Below, one piece after another: positions 26,366 through 36,206 of a DNA stretch of 64,000 bases; the stretch's first letter is position 1; the number at the start of each line of letters is the position of its first letter. The stretch spans positions 62,001 through 126,000 of the forward strand of contig NZ_JACWFG010000026.1 in the NCBI RefSeq assembly GCF_019749295.1, read 5' to 3'. Under the pieces are notes generated by a model. That model saw nothing but the letters and a program-made list of their open reading frames with translations. It ran no database searches and had not been told where the DNA came from. This DNA comes from Neobacillus niacini (GTDB taxonomy: Bacteria; Bacillota; Bacilli; Bacillales; Cytobacillaceae). A program made the position numbers and the translations under genes.

Positions 26366-27112
26366 CTATAAATAATCTCGATTTTCTAAACGAGTCTTTA
26401 GCAGCTGATTCCAGCCATAGCAGCAAATAATACCCACTAGCATAGAAATAAGAGCAGCGATCCAACCAACCGATTTTACAATTTCAAAACTCGTTTCTAC
26501 GATTCCTACTCCGTTTAGCATTAAAAGCAATTCTACCAGCACAAATAGGCCCATGAAAAGATAAGGAAGAATATGCAGCATTATACCCTTCATACCGTAC
26601 TCGATATAAGGACTAATGCCGCCCACTACCATTGCAAATCCAAACCAAAAGCATCCGAAAGTCAGAAATTCCCCAACGGTCAGCAAGTTAAAAACACTCC
26701 CTGATATCCCAAACAAAACCGTTCCCATCATTCCGTAAAAGGCAACCGACATGATTACTAAAGTACTTAACATGAGAATGATTCTGCTTAAAGATAAGAC
26801 CGCAACGGGTACCGGTAAAGAACGGAGAACTGCCATTCGCTTCCCATACGGATTCTGTTTAGCATTTTGAAAACTTAAATAAGGTTTCGCCATAAAAAAG
26901 GTCGCAAATGACGGGGCAATTCCTACAAAAAACAAATCTAAAGCGTAACGTTGAATAAAACCTGAAAATCCCTGTATTTCACTCCCATTTGAGCCTGACA
27001 GAAGAAATCCGGCAAATGTCCCGATAAAAAGACTGGCTATAAACGTGGCAATTAGGGCTCGCCACTGGTATTGATATTCTTTTTTAGCAAGCCAAACGGC
27101 ATCTCTCAACAT
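26366..27112 (-). CDS. ABC-2-type membrane protein
   Basis: 248 residues with about six hydrophobic segments. It begins MLRDAVWLAKKEYQYQW, typical of ABC-2 permeases. It lies between the small exporter gene and the GntR/ATPase pair and is the presumed membrane partner of the ATPase at 25083. ATG is 7 bases after GAGGAG. Confidence 0.8.
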   Translation of the reverse strand: MLRDAVWLAKKEYQYQWRALIATFIASLFIGTFAGFLLSGSNGSEIQGFSGFIQRYALDLFFVGIAPSFATFFMAKPYLSFQNAKQNPYGKRMAVLRSLPVPVAVLSLSRIILMLSTLVIMSVAFYGMMGTVLFGISGSVFNLLTVGEFLTFGCFWFGFAMVVGGISPYIEYGMKGIMLHILPYLFMGLFVLVELLLMLNGVGIVETSFEIVKSVGWIAALISMLVGIICCYGWNQLLKTRLENRDYL

Positions 27113-27124
27113 AGAATCACTCCT

Positions 27125-27616
27125 CTATTGATTTTCACTTTTGAAATAGTTGAGTATTCCGCGATCTTCCAGACCTAAAAAGTCGATACCAAAATAGAGC
27201 AAAACCGTAAAGACGATACTCCAAATGATAATACTCGCTGAAACCCAAAAGAACGTACTCTTCTTCGCCCCGCCAAATGACATGCTCGCTAATGCGGTTA
27301 AATGACTGCCGACTAATAGTGGTCCAAACATCGCCAACCCTGGGAGTCCGTACTTTTTCCATAAATGAAAAGCCCTCTTTGTGCGTTTTGTTTCTTTCGT
27401 TTCGTCAGTATTTTTACGTTTTCTCCGCCAATTTTGAAACTGGTCTACAAACTTTATTAAAAGAAAAACGGTCAAAATGTTTCCAATTAAGCCTAGCAAG
27501 AAAACAGGAAAAACCTCCAGACCGGCTATCGTTGCAATCGGAATCACTGCAAACCCTTCAAAAAATGGCAATGCCGCCAAAATAAAAACTAAAACATATC
27601 CCCAAATTACCTTCAA
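27125..27616 (-). CDS. Small multi-drug export-like membrane protein
   Basis: 163 residues; TTG start 7 bases after AAGGGGAG. Four to five membrane segments; the N-terminal LPFFEGFAVIPIATIAG and the KYGLPGLAMFGPLLVGSHLTAL block fit the Sm_multidrug_ex family. First gene of the GntR-controlled operon. The family name is historical, and its substrate is not established. Confidence 0.75.
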   Translation of the reverse strand: MKVIWGYVLVFILAALPFFEGFAVIPIATIAGLEVFPVFLLGLIGNILTVFLLIKFVDQFQNWRRKRKNTDETKETKRTKRAFHLWKKYGLPGLAMFGPLLVGSHLTALASMSFGGAKKSTFFWVSASIIIWSIVFTVLLYFGIDFLGLEDRGILNYFKSENQ

Positions 27617-27653
27617 AACTTTTCTCCCCTTCGCATTCGTTTAGTGTATATGT

Positions 27654-27671
27654 GTGTATATCTATATACAC
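27654..27671 (-). promoter_or_regulatory. Palindromic operator of the GntR/YtrA-type operon
   Basis: GTGTATAT-CT-ATATACAC, a perfect 8-bp inverted repeat, placed 38 bases upstream of the first gene. Further GTATATA(C)ACAC-like half sites flank it on both sides (27642-27684). GntR regulators of this subfamily bind such GT...AC palindromes. Confidence 0.65.
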
Positions 27672-27806
27672 AGTATATACACACTGAAATAATTACGCAA
27701 CCCTTTTGATTTTTTTAATTTCAAAGCATTTTGTACTCTTTCGAAAGACGAGTTGGGTCTTTTGGTTCTTATCCTTAAAGATCTTACATTCATGTAATGT
27801 TTTAGT

Positions 27807-27836
27807 TTGTGATTTTTTTAAAGGATATGGGATAAT
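27807..27836 (+). promoter_or_regulatory. Putative sigma-A promoter of the two-component genes
   Basis: TTGTGA, 18-base spacer, GATAAT; 25 bases before the GTG start of the response regulator. Confidence 0.4.
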
Positions 27837-27860
27837 GGCAATTGGAAAGGAGTGGGAAAA

Positions 27861-28568
27861 GTGCAAAAGATTTTGATTATTGAGGATGATCCTAAAATTG
27901 CTGAACACCTGCAATCCTACATAAATAAATACGGGTATGAGTCGTTCATCGTGGCTGATTTCGATCAAGTAATGGATGATTTTAAAAAGTACAAACCAGA
28001 CCTTATATTATTAGATATAAATTTACCTAGCTATGATGGCTATTATTGGTGTCGTCAAATACGGAAGCAATCGATTTGTCCTGTTATTTTCATTTCTGCA
28101 AGGGTTGGCGAAATGGACCAAGTCTTGGCATTAGAAAATGGCGGGGATGATTTTATCACAAAACCGTTTCATCCAGAAATTGTGCTTGCGAAAATTCGCA
28201 GTCAACTTCGCCGGGCATATGGAGAATATGCTGTACAAGCTCAGGAGCGAGTGTTAGAACTTGAAGGGTTAAAGCTATTTCCTGAGAGGCTGGAGTTATC
28301 ATTTAAAGGAGAAACCGTTACCCTATCCAAAAAAGAAGCTGAACTTATTGAAAGTTTAATCGATCGATATCCTCGTGTAGCCGGACGCGAGGATTTACTT
28401 GAAAAACTATGGGATGACCAAGTGTATGTGGATGAAAACACATTAAATGTTAACATTACTCGCGTCCGTAAAAAAATGGAGAGTGTTGGTCTTAAAGGAG
28501 CCGTTGAAACCGTGAGAGGCGCTGGGTATCGATTACATATTTCGTGGTTAGAGGCTGAGAATCAATGA
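27861..28568 (+). CDS. BceR-type OmpR-family response regulator
   Basis: 235 residues: receiver domain with the acidic pair (EDD), phosphoacceptor Asp in LILLDINLP and the conserved Lys in FITKPF, then an OmpR winged helix with LSKKEAELIESL and ENTLNVNITRVRKKM. GTG 27861 is 8 bases after AAAGGAG. It overlaps the kinase gene by 4 bases. With the kinase and the ABC pair downstream it forms a Bce-type antimicrobial-peptide module. Confidence 0.92.
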   Translation: MQKILIIEDDPKIAEHLQSYINKYGYESFIVADFDQVMDDFKKYKPDLILLDINLPSYDGYYWCRQIRKQSICPVIFISARVGEMDQVLALENGGDDFITKPFHPEIVLAKIRSQLRRAYGEYAVQAQERVLELEGLKLFPERLELSFKGETVTLSKKEAELIESLIDRYPRVAGREDLLEKLWDDQVYVDENTLNVNITRVRKKMESVGLKGAVETVRGAGYRLHISWLEAENQ

Positions 28569-29566
28569 AGCTATTTTTAAAAGAGCATGCTCTTCTCATT
28601 TTAGTCCAAATCTTTCAATTTTTTGTCATTCTTATGATTTATTATCTAGATGGCTATCATCATTTATTACCTGCACTTTATGCGATGTTCCTTGGTCTTT
28701 TTTTTCTTGGGGTATATTTAATCTATCATTATTATAGCCGTCGTCTTTTTTACAAAAGACTTACAAATCAACTAGAGTCCTTAGATCAATCCTTGCAAAA
28801 ATCAGAACATACACCTATTTCTGAAGCACTTGACCAATTGTTAAAGAATCAATATAAGCATTATCAGGAGCAAATTAAAAGATTAGAATCGAGGCAGGAG
28901 GAGCATTTGAAGTTTATGGATCAATGGGTCCATCAAATGAAAACACCGCTGTCAGTCATTGAGCTCATTGCTCAAAATCTAGATGAACCAGAGTCCTCGA
29001 ATATTCGTGAAGAGACACACAGGATGAAGACAGGTTTGAATACAATTCTTTATATGGCGAGATTACGAACCATTGAACAGGATTTTCATATTAAACCAGT
29101 TGATCTAGCAAAGCTGGTTAGTGATGTGAATCATGAAAATAAACGCTTCTATATTCGAAATCAGGTTTATCCTCAGTTCATTCAGGAAAAAGAAGGAATG
29201 ATGGTCGAAACAGATGAAAAATGGCTATTCTTCATGCTTTCCCAACTAATAAATAATGCCGTTAAATATTCAAAGGGAAAAAGCAAGACTATCTCTATAT
29301 CGATTTATGAGAGGAACGGTGAAGCCGTACTTGAAGTAATGGATTATGGCGTAGGAATACCTGAGAGTGATAAGCGTCGCATATTTGAACCATTTTTCAC
29401 AGGAGAAAATGGCCGGAAATTTAGAGAATCAACAGGAATGGGACTGTATTTAACAAGGGAGGCTGCACAGCAGCTTGGACACACTATCGAAATCGATTCT
29501 AAAGCTGGGAAAGGTACAAGTGTTAGAATTATTTTTAGTGAAACCCAAAACATTACAACGCTGTAA
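28565..29566 (+). CDS. BceS-type intramembrane-sensing histidine kinase
   Basis: 333 residues. Two membrane helices near the N-terminus (about 10-55) with almost no extracellular loop, so no sensor of its own. The H box is FMDQWVHQMKTPLSV, followed by an N box (QLINNAVKYS) and G boxes (DYGVGIP, STGMGLYLTR). BceS-like kinases sense through the transporter flux of BceAB. ATG overlaps the regulator stop. Confidence 0.92.
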   Translation: MKLFLKEHALLILVQIFQFFVILMIYYLDGYHHLLPALYAMFLGLFFLGVYLIYHYYSRRLFYKRLTNQLESLDQSLQKSEHTPISEALDQLLKNQYKHYQEQIKRLESRQEEHLKFMDQWVHQMKTPLSVIELIAQNLDEPESSNIREETHRMKTGLNTILYMARLRTIEQDFHIKPVDLAKLVSDVNHENKRFYIRNQVYPQFIQEKEGMMVETDEKWLFFMLSQLINNAVKYSKGKSKTISISIYERNGEAVLEVMDYGVGIPESDKRRIFEPFFTGENGRKFRESTGMGLYLTREAAQQLGHTIEIDSKAGKGTSVRIIFSETQNITTL

Positions 29567-29664
29567 GAAAAGTGAAAGAAAAATCGATTTTTTAATCAAT
29601 GGATCAAGGGATATAATGGTCACAAGTTAAAGGAACTTGAATCGAAGGGAAAGGTGAACTTGTG

Positions 29665-30429
29665 ATGTTGAATGTAAAACAAGTAAGTAAGATTTACGAA
29701 GGAAAAATTGCTTATCCTGCTTTAACAGATATCAATTTAACAATAGATGAAGGTGAGTTTGTTGGAATTATGGGGCCATCTGGAAGTGGTAAAACAACAC
29801 TATTAAATATGATAGCAACGATTGATGAGCCAACAACAGGAGAAATTCTGATTAATGGGCATAATCCTCATCAACTAAAAAAGGATGCCTTAGCAAAATT
29901 TAGACGACGTGAGCTAGGCTTTGTCTTTCAGGATTTTAATTTACTTCATACCTTAACGGTTGAAGAAAATATCGTCCTTCCATTAACATTAGATGGGAAA
30001 AAAGTGAAGGAAATGAAGCAGAAAGCAAATGAAATCGCGGAAAAGCTAGGAATCAGCACCATTATGAAAAAACGCACCTATGAAATATCCGGAGGACAAG
30101 CACAGAGAGCCGCAGTTGCAAGAGCAATGATTCATGGCCCAAAGCTATTGTTAGCCGATGAACCGACAGGAAATCTTGATTCAAAGTCCTCAAGGGATGT
30201 AATGGAAATGCTGGAGGATATAAATAAAAAAGAACGGACAACGATGATGCTGGTTACGCATGATGCACAGGCTGCAAGCTATTGTAACAGAGTCGTATTT
30301 ATTCGGGATGGAAAGTTTTATTCCGAAATTCATCGTGGTGATAACCGCCAAGCCTTTTTCCAAAAGATTATCGATACACTTTCTTTAATGGGAGGCGATG
30401 CACATGACCTTTCGACAATTCGCGTTTAA
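29665..30429 (+). CDS. BceA-type ABC transporter ATPase
   Basis: 254 residues with Walker A GPSGSGKTT, signature ISGGQAQR and LLADEPTGNLD, of the MacB/LolD-like group. ATG 29665 is 8 bases after AAAGGTG; its end overlaps the permease start. It follows the kinase by about 100 bases with a likely -10 TATAAT at 29612, where a regulator-dependent promoter is expected. Confidence 0.92.
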   Translation: MLNVKQVSKIYEGKIAYPALTDINLTIDEGEFVGIMGPSGSGKTTLLNMIATIDEPTTGEILINGHNPHQLKKDALAKFRRRELGFVFQDFNLLHTLTVEENIVLPLTLDGKKVKEMKQKANEIAEKLGISTIMKKRTYEISGGQAQRAAVARAMIHGPKLLLADEPTGNLDSKSSRDVMEMLEDINKKERTTMMLVTHDAQAASYCNRVVFIRDGKFYSEIHRGDNRQAFFQKIIDTLSLMGGDAHDLSTIRV

Positions 30430-32275
30430 TAATGTCATTCGTAATAAAAGGTTATATGCGGCCTATTTTCTTAGCAGTTTATTTACCGTGATGGTGTTTT
30501 TTACCTTTTCCATTTTTGCGAATCATCCTGCGTTAAGCGGCAATGAGATGAACGGAAGTGTGGCAAAAGGGATGAACATCTCTGCCGGAATTATATATGT
30601 CTTTTCTTTTTTCTTCATTCTTTATTCGATGAGCTCGTTTTTGCAATCGCGTAAAAGAGAATTTGGATTGTTAATGATCCAAGGAATGTCGATGAAGCAG
30701 ATCCGTTTGATGGTTTTTTTAGAAAATATGTTGATTGGATTCTTTGCAACACTTGGCGGAATATTCCTTGGTGTCGTGTTTGCGAAGGGTATCCTGCTGA
30801 TTGCTGAGAATGTGCTAATTATTGAGAGTGCATTACCCTTTTATTTTCCAACTCAGGCAATCATCATGACCTTTGTGTCATTTATTGTCTTGTTTTTCTT
30901 AATCTCTTTATTTGTTACGTATGTTCTTCGAAGTAAAAAGTTGATTGAACTAATTAAAGGAAATAAAATTTCCAAGGGCGAGCCAAAGGCGAACCTATTC
31001 TTAACCTTATTAGCAGTTTTACTCCTTGGAATCGGCTATACAACGGCATTACTTGCAAAGGGAACAATGGTTGTTGCTGTTATGCTTCCTGTCATTATCG
31101 TTGTTATCATTGGAACCTATTTATTATTTACCCAATTAAGTGTATACATTATAGGGAAATTACGAAAAAAGGAATCTATTTTCTGGTTTAAAACAAATAT
31201 GCTTCTCTTTTCCGATTTGGCCTTTCGAATGAAGGATAATGCTCGCACATTCTTTATGGTCGCCATGGTTTCAACAGTCGCTTTTAGTGCAATTGGCACC
31301 TTATTTGGATTCCAATCATTCCTTACGTCAGGCATTAAAGATGTGAATGCTACTACCTTTTCTTATAAATCTTCTGAAAAGGAAACAGAAAAACAGGATG
31401 TTGAGTTTATTAACCAAACTTTAAAGGAAGAAAAGATTACTGCAGACTCAGAGCATATGGAGATGCACTACTATGAAATCGCAGATGACAGCAGACTCAT
31501 AACAAAGGAATCTGATTTTAACGCTTTTGCCTCTTTAATAAATGAAAAGCAGGTAGAGGTAAAGGATGGTCAAGTAATCATTGTAAAGTATGAAGGACCA
31601 AATTTTGGCCAGAAAAGTCATCTTCCAGAGGAAAGTATTCCATTGGACTCAGGCGTTACATTAAAGCCAAATGAAGAAACTGTCATTTCCTCAAGAGCGT
31701 TACCAGTAAATGATTCTTATTATATTGTGTCGGATTCTGACTATGAAAAGCTCTCTGAACCAATACAAAACCAGAGCTTTTATGCTTGGCAAGTGACAGG
31801 TGGCGAGTCTGGAATAATGGCTGCATCTGAAAAGCTATATAATCATATAGAACGATATAAAATCATGTCTGTGGAATACGAAATCTATGAAATCATGAAA
31901 TTTTACGGACCTATTTTATTTGTTGGATTATTTATCGGCATTGTCTTTTTTGTCTCAGCTGGTAGTTTCCTTTACTTCCGATTATATATGGACTTAGATG
32001 AAGATAAGCAAAAGTTCTTATCAATCTCGAAAATGGGTCTAACCGTGAAAGAGTTAAAAAAGGTATTAAACAGACAAACAGCGATACTCTTTTTCGCACC
32101 CATCATCGTGGCCCTTGTGCATGGAGCCGTTGCGTTAACAGCATTATCCCATCTATTTTTCTATAGTCTATTTAAGGAATCTGTAATGGTGTTAGGTGTA
32201 TTCTTACTGATACAAATTATCTACTTTTTCATCGTCCGCCATTTCTATACGAAGCAAATTAAAAATGTACTTTAA
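30404..32275 (+). CDS. BceB-type permease (FtsX-fold, large extracellular domain)
   Basis: 623 residues, about ten membrane helices, with a soluble domain of roughly 200 residues in the middle (about 310-510) between the helix pairs, which is the BceB hallmark. ATG 30404 is 8 bases after GGAGG and overlaps the ATPase gene. It likely frees lipid II-cycle intermediates from peptide antibiotics such as bacitracin or mersacidin-like lantibiotics; which peptide is unknown. Confidence 0.92.
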   Translation: MTFRQFAFNNVIRNKRLYAAYFLSSLFTVMVFFTFSIFANHPALSGNEMNGSVAKGMNISAGIIYVFSFFFILYSMSSFLQSRKREFGLLMIQGMSMKQIRLMVFLENMLIGFFATLGGIFLGVVFAKGILLIAENVLIIESALPFYFPTQAIIMTFVSFIVLFFLISLFVTYVLRSKKLIELIKGNKISKGEPKANLFLTLLAVLLLGIGYTTALLAKGTMVVAVMLPVIIVVIIGTYLLFTQLSVYIIGKLRKKESIFWFKTNMLLFSDLAFRMKDNARTFFMVAMVSTVAFSAIGTLFGFQSFLTSGIKDVNATTFSYKSSEKETEKQDVEFINQTLKEEKITADSEHMEMHYYEIADDSRLITKESDFNAFASLINEKQVEVKDGQVIIVKYEGPNFGQKSHLPEESIPLDSGVTLKPNEETVISSRALPVNDSYYIVSDSDYEKLSEPIQNQSFYAWQVTGGESGIMAASEKLYNHIERYKIMSVEYEIYEIMKFYGPILFVGLFIGIVFFVSAGSFLYFRLYMDLDEDKQKFLSISKMGLTVKELKKVLNRQTAILFFAPIIVALVHGAVALTALSHLFFYSLFKESVMVLGVFLLIQIIYFFIVRHFYTKQIKNVL

Positions 32276-32303
32276 AATATACTAATAAAGATTAAACCCA
32301 GAA

Positions 32304-32345
32304 AGAATAAAAAAGGATGTCCAAAAGCAAGGCTTTTGGGACATC
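32304..32345 (-). terminator. Terminator shared by convergent genes
   Basis: A long stem (GGATGTCC with AAAAGC, paired to GCTTTT with GGGACATCC, one bulge) followed on the minus strand by TTTTTT. It ends the small gene at 32347 and probably the BceB transcript. A similar hairpin is at 55486-55516. Confidence 0.75.
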
Positions 32346-32346
32346 C

Positions 32347-32640
32347 TCATTCATACTGATTATCATCTGTACCAGAGTAAGACTCTATCGCATTTTGAAT
32401 CGCATTGTGCGCTTGACCAAAGGCTGCTCCAGAAGATACATCTCCTGCATTCTCCAATGCCACAATCGAATTTCTCGCTTGCGTTACCGCTTTGATACAG
32501 TTTTCAATCATATTACCTTTATCGCCATACTCTTCTCTTGCGGCCTGAAGCTGCAGAAGGCATTGATCTAAATTGTTCGATTGTGGATTATCATATGCTT
32601 TTTCTAGTTCCTCTTTCACTTGCTGCAAAATTTGCTTCAT
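32347..32640 (-). CDS. Small helical protein of unknown function
   Basis: 97 residues from ATG 32640, 7 bases after AAGGGG; the frame extends upstream without a ribosome site. Amphipathic, alpha-helical, with many Q, E and A residues (KQILQQVKEELEKAYD, then AAREEYGDKGNMIENCIKAV), and an acidic C-terminus (TDDNQYE). No family recognised. Small helical proteins of this kind are common in Bacillus spores, but nothing here proves that. Confidence 0.7.
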   Translation of the reverse strand: MKQILQQVKEELEKAYDNPQSNNLDQCLLQLQAAREEYGDKGNMIENCIKAVTQARNSIVALENAGDVSSGAAFGQAHNAIQNAIESYSGTDDNQYE

Positions 32641-32761
32641 TATTTGTCCCCTTTTCATCGTATTTAGTAACCTATGGTATTTTGACCAAGGTATCCTAAA
32701 AATATTCGAGAAAAAGTACAAAGCAAAACGTTTAATACATGTAAGAAACAAGTTAAATATA

Positions 32762-32793
32762 TTAACGTACAGACGAATAAATCTGTACGTTAA
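32762..32793 (-). terminator. Hairpin after the dehydratase gene
   Basis: A perfect 12-bp stem, TTAACGTACAGA / TCTGTACGTTAA, loop of 8, 12 bases past the stop codon. The T-run after it is weak. It probably ends the long sigma-54 operon. Confidence 0.6.
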
Positions 32794-32804
32794 CTATAGC
32801 TAAA

Positions 32805-34256
32805 TTATTTTGTTGGACTGGTTTCAGGCTCTCTTACAATTTCGGCCGCATATTTCATTTTATCTCTCCAATTGATTGAACGCTGAAGGACTACCTTTTG
32901 CGCTTGTGGTGAACCAGCACCGTGCATACATTCAATAATTGGAGTTGAGCCGGTCATATTTTCGACTAAGCGTCCCATTTTAATGCGTTCGATGGCATCT
33001 ACATTTTCACCGGTACTAAAGTATTTGTGCATATACGAGGCTACTCTAGGGTTATCGAACTCTTTTTCAGATGGGATGGTTGCGACAAAACCACCTGCAA
33101 TATCTTGGGCGAGCTTGGTGACTTCAGGATAATAGCGGGCAGTATTTAATTTTGATGAATTGGCAAGTACAGGGTCAACAAAGGCCGTACCGCAGCCATT
33201 CTGTGAACAGTTGAAGGAACAAGCAAGGGCTCCACTATACATAGTTTCAACCAAATGTGCCATTTCTGAAAGCTTATCTTTTACGTGACTGGCTTTCATC
33301 GTACCTTGCATTCCTGCAAGTGAAGCAGTTGCTCCGATTAGAACATCCAGATTTCCAGCCTTACATGCACCATAATTCTGGCGGTGATAGGAGGCAAAAC
33401 GATCCACCAGCTTGCCTGTATATTTGGTCTCCTTGTATAGGAACACACGGTCCCATGGTACAAAAACATCTTCAAAAATAATCATCGCTTCCCCGCCAAC
33501 GACCCCATATTTGGCATTTCCTTGATCAATCTTACCTTCCCATTTACGGCTATCGTTCACTTGTCGGCCAAATACGTAAATAATACCTTTCTCATCTGCT
33601 GGGACTGCAAAGGAAATGGCATAATCCTCGTCCTCTTTCGTCATTCCCATACCAGGCATGACTAAAATTTGATGAGAGTTAATAGCTCCCGTTTGATGCA
33701 TTTTAGCCCCGCGAACCACAATGCCATCAGGTCTTTCTTCTACTACTCTTACATATTGGTCAGGATCATGCTGTTCTGACGGTCTCTTAGAACGGTCCCC
33801 TTTCGGATCTGTCATCGCCCCATCTGTCATATAATCTTTGTTTTGCGTTTCAATCAAAAACTCTTTGAATCTCTTATGATAGTTCGTACCTAGTTCTTGA
33901 TCTATTTCCCATGTTGTAGAGTAAAGAGTGATTAAGCCATCCATCCCAACACAGCGCTGGAAACAGGTCCCTGTAATCTGGCCTGCAACACGCAGCATCA
34001 TCGCTTTTTTAACAAGATCCTCTTGATTCTGTGGAATATGTGTCCAGCGGTTAATCTTATTCCCGGTTAGATGGGAAACAGCACTTCCAAGATGCTGATA
34101 CTCTTCTTCTGTTCCTAGTTTATAGGTAACAGCTGCACCATTGATGTGCGGTCTCATCGCAGGATGATCCACCACGTTTTCAACCTTTTCCCCCATAAAA
34201 TAAACTTCCTTCTTCTGCCTGCGCAGACTTTCGATATACTGTTCCGGTGTCATCAT
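32805..34256 (-). CDS. abfD: 4-hydroxybutyryl-CoA dehydratase/vinylacetyl-CoA isomerase (AbfD-like)
   Basis: 483 residues of the HpaB/AbfD flavoprotein superfamily. Unlike the monooxygenases of this family it keeps all four ligands of the [4Fe-4S] cluster of Clostridium aminobutyricum AbfD in the same register: Cys98 and Cys102 (GTCFQRCVG), His291 and Cys298 (SYHRQNYGAC); reference numbering is 99, 103, 292, 299. The enzyme dehydrates 4-hydroxybutyryl-CoA to crotonyl-CoA by a radical mechanism, so oxygen sensitivity is expected. It is the last gene of an operon with an acyl-CoA ligase and a PHA synthase. ATG is 8 bases after GGAGG. Confidence 0.88.
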   Translation of the reverse strand: MMTPEQYIESLRRQKKEVYFMGEKVENVVDHPAMRPHINGAAVTYKLGTEEEYQHLGSAVSHLTGNKINRWTHIPQNQEDLVKKAMMLRVAGQITGTCFQRCVGMDGLITLYSTTWEIDQELGTNYHKRFKEFLIETQNKDYMTDGAMTDPKGDRSKRPSEQHDPDQYVRVVEERPDGIVVRGAKMHQTGAINSHQILVMPGMGMTKEDEDYAISFAVPADEKGIIYVFGRQVNDSRKWEGKIDQGNAKYGVVGGEAMIIFEDVFVPWDRVFLYKETKYTGKLVDRFASYHRQNYGACKAGNLDVLIGATASLAGMQGTMKASHVKDKLSEMAHLVETMYSGALACSFNCSQNGCGTAFVDPVLANSSKLNTARYYPEVTKLAQDIAGGFVATIPSEKEFDNPRVASYMHKYFSTGENVDAIERIKMGRLVENMTGSTPIIECMHGAGSPQAQKVVLQRSINWRDKMKYAAEIVREPETSPTK

Positions 34257-34388
34257 AAATTATTCCTCCTATATCCTTCAAACGTTTTTAAAAGCGTTTC
34301 TGACTGGACCACTAGAATAATAGATAATCAAATAACCTTTACGAAAAGCCTTAAGGTACGATTCTTGGCTTGAAGTGTCCCTCTAGTT

Positions 34389-36119
34389 TTATGCCTTTGG
34401 AATAACCGGCAAGAGGATGTGCGATGGATATTTTTCACTATGATAGATTCGTTGGAGAGCGGATATTAATTCTTTGCTGTCTTTACCTGATTCACCAGTA
34501 TTGGTATTACGGTCGAATCGCGGGAAATTGCTGCTTGAGATTTCGACGCGAAGCTTATGGCCTTTTTTGAATACATTACTGGTTGACAACAAGTCAATTT
34601 CATAGCAGTAGACTTCATTTGGTGTAATGAGAGAGGCTGGCTGATTTTTCTCTCTGTATTTAGCGCGGATAATCCCATCTACTATGTTAATTGCTTTCCC
34701 ATTCGGATGAACATCGACAAGCTTTGCTGTAAAGTCGGTATCAACTGCAGTACTTGCTGCATATAGGACTACCTTAACCGGTCCGGTTACTTCCAAATCT
34801 TCTGCTAATGCCTCACTAGTGTAGACCAATATATCTTCCCGAGCTTCAAGATGCTGCTGGTCAATTGGACCCCGCGGGTAATTCGCAGGTAATAAATGGT
34901 TGCCCCCAAGACTTGGAACCGGATTGGCAGGGTCATAAACATAACTGTCAAAACTCTCTTCCTGAGGAAATTCAATCGATAAGGATCCGTCCCCATCCTT
35001 TGTATTTGCTCTCCCATTACTATCAAAATAAAACGGAGTATAAACGGTCCGTCGTAACGGCCACTCTTGTTCATCACGCCATTTATTTTCACCCATTACA
35101 AATATTTTTACAGGAGCCTCGTCCATAACACCGTTCTTGATCCCTTTTAACCAATAATCAAACCATTTCAATTGCAGACTCGTTAAATCTGTTTTCAGTT
35201 CCAACAGTAAACTGGATGCACTTAACCCAAAACTTAACTCTCCTACCTGCGGCGCAAATCCTGCATGCGCCCAAGGTCCAATCATCAGCATTGTATTCTT
35301 TTTATGTTTCCATGTTTCATAATGCTCGAGGTCTTGACCTAATAGAAGATCATACCACCCCGCCATTCCAAATATAGGAACATTGATCTCTTCTGATTTT
35401 TCTTTCACACCAATTTCCTGATGGTATTCATCTCTTATCTCGTGTTCCAAAATATCGTAAACAAAAGAGGCGAAACTATCTCCTAGTTTTAGCCATTGGC
35501 TATCCTGAATCGGTAATTGATTAAATGCGGCTTCTTCAATATGATCAATCGCGTGAACTAGCTTCATAAATTCCCGACCAAAGTCTTCTTTCCCTTTTTT
35601 CGCCCTTATAACGGCATTCGGTCCAATGGTTGATAACGACCATGAAATTAATAGTCCAAGTTCCAGCGCGCCTCCTCGATACATATACGCATCGGTTCCC
35701 CATGTAATCGGAAAAATGGCTTTTAGATGCGGCGGCTGCATGGCTGCAGCCTGAAACTGTGTCATCCCCTTATACGAAAGACCATACATCCCTACATTTC
35801 CATTTGAGTATGGTAAGGATGCGGCCCACTCTACTGAATCATATCCATCCTGATACTCATTTTTATAAATGTAAAAAGGCTCCCCTTTCGATTCGAACCG
35901 TCCGCGGACGTCTTGAATAATCACGACATACCCTGCGTGGGCAGCTGATATTGGGTCCAAAACCATCGTGGTGAGCGGGAGGAATGCCTTGTTGTATGGC
36001 GTTCGCTGCAGCAAAACGGGATATTTCCCTTCTCCCTCAGGCCGGAACACATCACCATACAATGTAGTACCGTCTCTCATCACAGCCGGGACATTTTTCT
36101 CATGAATAATTTTACTCAT
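34389..36119 (-). CDS. CocE/NonD-family hydrolase (X-Pro dipeptidyl-peptidase-like)
   Basis: 576 residues: alpha/beta hydrolase with nucleophile GLSYKGMTQ (GxSYxG), a helical cap, and a C-terminal jelly-roll domain (from about 360) with LRVEISSSNFPRFDRN. The family cleaves esters or amides, including cocaine esterase and cephalosporin acylases. In this operon it may release a hydroxy acid from an ester or amide. ATG is preceded by GGAGGAGG. Substrate unknown. Confidence 0.87.
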   Translation of the reverse strand: MSKIIHEKNVPAVMRDGTTLYGDVFRPEGEGKYPVLLQRTPYNKAFLPLTTMVLDPISAAHAGYVVIIQDVRGRFESKGEPFYIYKNEYQDGYDSVEWAASLPYSNGNVGMYGLSYKGMTQFQAAAMQPPHLKAIFPITWGTDAYMYRGGALELGLLISWSLSTIGPNAVIRAKKGKEDFGREFMKLVHAIDHIEEAAFNQLPIQDSQWLKLGDSFASFVYDILEHEIRDEYHQEIGVKEKSEEINVPIFGMAGWYDLLLGQDLEHYETWKHKKNTMLMIGPWAHAGFAPQVGELSFGLSASSLLLELKTDLTSLQLKWFDYWLKGIKNGVMDEAPVKIFVMGENKWRDEQEWPLRRTVYTPFYFDSNGRANTKDGDGSLSIEFPQEESFDSYVYDPANPVPSLGGNHLLPANYPRGPIDQQHLEAREDILVYTSEALAEDLEVTGPVKVVLYAASTAVDTDFTAKLVDVHPNGKAINIVDGIIRAKYREKNQPASLITPNEVYCYEIDLLSTSNVFKKGHKLRVEISSSNFPRFDRNTNTGESGKDSKELISALQRIYHSEKYPSHILLPVIPKA

Positions 36120-36206
36120 TACTGCCTCCTCCTTCCTTTATATTGATAACTATAATCACTAGAAAGAAAATATACTTAAAGAGGCTTATTCCCTAACAGA
36201 AAGTTT

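Noticed and set aside
29589-29617. Sigma-A promoter before the BceA gene
   Set aside because: TATAAT is good but no acceptable -35 was found; expected to be regulator-dependent, so mentioned only in the gene entry.
34274-34300. AAACG...CGTTT repeat upstream of abfD as a cre site
   Set aside because: The spacing is wrong and the outer consensus bases are absent.
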